Shown here piece by piece: positions 43,398 through 45,500 of a DNA stretch of 45,500 nucleotides. The stretch comes from an uncultured Collinsella sp. Its GTDB lineage: Bacteria > Actinomycetota > Coriobacteriia > Coriobacteriales > Coriobacteriaceae. Location: contig UQIS01000016.1 of NCBI GenBank assembly GCA_900541245.1, forward strand, positions 1 to 45,500, read 5' to 3'. Both the position numbers and the translations under genes were made by a program. Position 1 is the stretch's first letter; every line of letters begins with the position of its first letter. Below the pieces are notes generated by a model that searched no databases, was not told where the DNA came from, and was given only the letters and a program-made list of their open reading frames with translations.

Positions 43398-44360
43398 GTG
43401 AATTCTGATTCTATTGCCGTCATTATCCCCTGCTACAACGAAGCCCTCACTATTGGCAAAGTTGTTGACGACTTCCACCGCGAGCTTCCGCAGGCGACGG
43501 TCTACGTCTATGACAACAACTCGTCAGATGATACCTCGCGCATCGCAACGGAACATGGCGCCACGGTGCGCTTTGAGCCCCGACAGGGAAAGGGCAACGT
43601 CTGCCGTCAGATGTTTCGCGATATCGACGCCGCCTGCTATCTGATGGTCGATGGCGACGATACCTACCCCGCCGAGGCGGCCAAAGCCCTCTGCGAGCCC
43701 ATCCTCAACGGCATGGCCGACATGACCGTGGGCGACCGCCTGTCCAACGGCACCTATGCCGAGGAAAACAAGCGTGCGTTCCACGGCTTTGGCAACAATC
43801 TGGTCCGCGCCATGATTAAATGGATCTATGGCTACAGTTTCGATGACGTCATGACGGGATATCGTGCCATGAGCCGCCCGTTCGTCAAGACCTTCCCCGT
43901 GCTTTCCGAGGGATTCCAGATCGAAACCGAACTCTCGATCCACGCCGTCGACCACCGTTGGCGCATCAAAGATGTACCCATCGAGTACCGCGATCGCCCG
44001 GAAGGCTCCGAGTCCAAGCTTAATACCGTGAGGGACGGCATTAAGGTCGTCACCATGATCGGCACGCTGTTCAAGGACTACCGTCCTTTGAAGTTCTTCA
44101 GCCTCGTCGCGCTTCTGTTTGCGATAGTCGGGCTTGCCCTGGGCATCCCCATCATTGTCGAGTATTTCCAGACCGGTCTTGTTCCGCGCTTCCCCACCGC
44201 CATACTCGCCGCATCGTTTATGTTCCTGTGCGGCCTAAGTCTCGCGACTGGTTTTATCCTCGACTCCGTGGCAAAAGTCGAAAAAAAGCAGTGGGAAGTC
44301 AATGTGTATAGCAAATACACCTTCGGTGACTATCGCAACGACAACACGAACGCGAGGTAA
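43398..44360 (+). CDS. GT2-family glycosyltransferase with C-terminal membrane helices
   Basis: A transferase of 320 residues of the dolichyl-phosphate-mannose-synthase-like group, likely loading a sugar onto a polyprenyl-phosphate. The N-terminus IAVIIPCYNEALTIGKVVDDF and the DGDD box (YLMVDGDDTYPAEA, near 83) are the nucleotide-sugar site. DVMTGYRAMSRPFVKTFPVLSEGFQIETELSIHA is typical. Two helices near 230-250 and 262-290 anchor it. The start is GTG 43398 with AGGAG six bases before. It looks intact, unlike the genes after it. Confidence 0.92.
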   Translation: MNSDSIAVIIPCYNEALTIGKVVDDFHRELPQATVYVYDNNSSDDTSRIATEHGATVRFEPRQGKGNVCRQMFRDIDAACYLMVDGDDTYPAEAAKALCEPILNGMADMTVGDRLSNGTYAEENKRAFHGFGNNLVRAMIKWIYGYSFDDVMTGYRAMSRPFVKTFPVLSEGFQIETELSIHAVDHRWRIKDVPIEYRDRPEGSESKLNTVRDGIKVVTMIGTLFKDYRPLKFFSLVALLFAIVGLALGIPIIVEYFQTGLVPRFPTAILAASFMFLCGLSLATGFILDSVAKVEKKQWEVNVYSKYTFGDYRNDNTNAR

Positions 44361-44366
44361 ACCGCC

Positions 44367-44498
44367 ATGCCGCTCATTTCCATCGTCGTGCCGTGCTGCA
44401 ACGAGCAGGAATCGCTTCCCATCTTCCTTAAGGAACTCGACAGCGTCGTCCATACCATAGCCAAGATGATCTCAGCGTCTCCTTTGAGGCGATCTCGC
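44367..44498 (+). pseudogene. Remnant of a second GT2 glycosyltransferase
   Basis: Only the N-terminus is left: MPLISIVVPCCNEQESLP, then FLKELDSVVHTIAKM. After base 44465 the family-like text continues one frame over (DDLSVSFEAI, 44465-44494), so a small indel has shifted the frame. Homology then stops. The annotated open frame runs to 44585 only by chance. The gene begins 7 bases after the intact GT2 with GAGG upstream, consistent with a former operon partner. Confidence 0.7.
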
Positions 44499-44499
44499 G

Positions 44500-44679
44500 T
44501 GCGGCTACACCGGCATGCGGCGACCGGTATACGCTGCGCCGTTGTTATTGGCGCTGCCTTGGATTCTCGGGATGGCGAATTCTGAAAAAAGCGGTCATGA
44601 TGATGAAGCCGCCGATGCGGAAGCGAAAGTAGTTTTTAGAATGGTTGATCCTGGTTTGAGCGAGAACGATAGTGAGTGA
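44500..44679 (+). pseudogene. C-terminal fragment of a membrane protein
   Basis: In frame with the ATG at 44572, and continuing upstream of it, the text reads CGYTGMRRPVYAAPLLLALP, WILGMANSEKSGHDDEA and so on to a stop at 44677-44679. This looks like the last membrane helix and charged tail of a large polytopic membrane protein. It is joined to the glycosyltransferase remnant without its own start, so an internal deletion is likely. Family not identified. Confidence 0.5.
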
Positions 44680-44680
44680 T

Positions 44681-45049
44681 ATGACGAAACGACTTGCCTC
44701 TTTTGATATCGCGAAGGCGGTCGTTTTGATTGCAGTTGTCGTTGGGCACTGCAGTTTTGTCGGTGCGCCCCAAGGCGTTGTAAAAGCGTGCATTTCCAAA
44801 ATTCCCGTCTTGTCCAGCATGTTGAAGTTCGTGGGAAAGAACTCCCTTGCTTTTTTGCATGCACCTTGTTGAGTTAGATGTGATTCGGTGGATCTGATTT
44901 GGGAGATCATGTCTCAGATTCCGCATGCATGGGTTCTTATGGTGTTGATGCAAGTTGCGTGTACAGAGTTGTTCGCTGGCGTGGTTTATTGTTTACCGCC
45001 CTTCCTGTCTGGTTTGTTTTATCCAGCCAGACGTGCGAAGTCCGCATAG
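44681..45049 (+). pseudogene. Broken acyltransferase-3 family gene
   Basis: Starts MTKRLASFDIAKAVVLIAVV with the arginine/His pattern of acyltransferase-3 membrane enzymes (VVVGH). It then jumps to C-terminal text (VLSSMLKFVGKNSLAFL). The rest follows in two other frames: HLVELDVIRW (from about 44865) and DLIWEIMSQIPHAWVLMVL to KSA stop at 45049. The middle of the enzyme (about 250 residues) is missing and at least two frameshifts are present, so it cannot be functional. Intact relatives add acetyl or succinyl groups to surface sugars. Confidence 0.7.
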
Positions 45050-45067
45050 TTTAGTTTGGAGAACTTG

Positions 45068-45424
45068 ATGAATCCTATAGAGTGCGTGAGAAATAATATT
45101 GAGCCTGTTGGCCACGATGGTTCCTGCACTTTGCAGAAGATTCTTCGCTGTGTTGCTATTTCACTTATGGTTGCAATGGCTTTGGAGATTCTCGTATTCA
45201 ACTTCCCGTTCTGGGAATCTCTGCTATATGGGAACGCGAAAGAAGTGGACTGGACCCTTGGTCCTGGACTGGAGATTCAGGATGACAAGACGATTAAGGT
45301 CGTAGATCCCGAAACCGCCTATATTGAATTCGATGCTGATGGATGCCATGTCGAGAATCTTTACCTGGATATTGCTGTTCCAGGCTGGGCATCTTCGTCA
45401 TGGAGAACGTCGACTGGCCCTTAG
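45068..45424 (+). CDS. N-terminal part of a membrane protein, cut off near an IS element
   Basis: 118 codons. A cytoplasmic start, one membrane helix (ILRCVAISLMVAMALEILVF), then an outer segment (TIKVVDPETAYIEFDADG, CHVENLYLDIAVPG) that looks like the first beta strands of a larger domain. The last 13 residues (WASSSWRTSTGP) do not continue that pattern. The stop lies 5 bases before the presumed IS end. I read it as a large membrane protein truncated by the insertion or an associated deletion. Family not recognised. Confidence 0.5.
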   Translation: MNPIECVRNNIEPVGHDGSCTLQKILRCVAISLMVAMALEILVFNFPFWESLLYGNAKEVDWTLGPGLEIQDDKTIKVVDPETAYIEFDADGCHVENLYLDIAVPGWASSSWRTSTGP

Positions 45425-45428
45425 GGGG

Positions 45429-45500
45429 TGCGGACAGAAAGTTGGACCGCGGGGCGGTCCGGACTGGAGGTTCGCATGTACAGCAGGGAGAAGGTCGAGC
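45429..45500 (+). mobile_element. Left end of a probable IS3-family insertion sequence
   Basis: The element likely begins with TGCGGACAGAAAGTTGGACC at 45429, an inverted-repeat-like end starting with TG. A short dyad GGACCGC/GCGGTCC follows, then GGAGG and, 5 bases later, ATG at 45476 of a reading frame MYSREKVE that leaves the window. This resembles the helix-turn-helix OrfA of IS3-type elements. Only 72 bases are visible, so family and limits are tentative. Confidence 0.6.
45476..45500 (+). CDS. Probable transposase OrfA, first codons
   Basis: MYSREKVE, preceded by GGAGG at 5 bases. The sequence matches the usual opening of small helix-turn-helix OrfA proteins in IS3-type elements, but eight codons cannot settle it. 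Confidence 0.45.

Overview
The window looks like chromosome of a high-GC, Gram-positive gut actinobacterium of the class Coriobacteriia, most likely Collinsella. I infer this from overall protein character, GC-rich third codon positions, AGGAGG-type ribosome sites mixed with GTG and TTG starts, and the gene neighbourhoods. No 16S gene is present, so the genus is a judgement.

Layout. Bases 1-10.4 kb (minus strand) carry a ribosome and translation block: rpsP-khpA-rimM-trmD-lepB, then glyQ-glyS, the PPDK regulatory protein, ppdK, rplS and the start of rnhB. dinB (plus) stands alone at 10.6-11.8 kb. Next is a REP-associated tyrosine transposase gene (11.9-12.7 kb) bracketed by two related palindromes. 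From 12.8 to 32.6 kb everything is on the minus strand. In transcription order it holds a P-type ATPase, a zinc-ribbon membrane protein, a cyclophilin, a TPR membrane protein, the cell-shape genes mreB-mreC-mreD-PBP2-rodA, a DUF697-like protein, two linked radical-SAM genes, rplU-rpmA, and obgE-nadD-yqeK-rsfS.

From 32.8 to 41.4 kb (plus) lies a full aromatic amino-acid operon: aroF, tyrA, aroB, aroA, aroC, pheA (mutase-dehydratase-ACT), a fused aroE-aroK gene and aroQ. Together these make every step from erythrose-4-phosphate and PEP to chorismate, then prephenate and the phenylalanine and tyrosine precursors. Two tRNA-Arg genes (CCG and UCU anticodons) flank the operon on the opposite strand. 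A short leader with a possible 20-codon peptide and a terminator hairpin precedes aroF.

The right end (41.6-45.5 kb) is a surface-polysaccharide locus. It has a Wzm/Wzt-type ABC exporter and an intact GT2 glycosyltransferase, followed by a decayed stretch in which pieces of at least four genes are joined or frameshifted, ending at the left edge of a probable IS3-family element.

Points most worth a second look: the replaced catalytic aspartate in RNase HII, the transposase with its paired palindromes and a second hairpin family member between aroEK and aroQ, the candidate aroF attenuator, the phased repeats upstream of ppdK, and the gene-decay zone.
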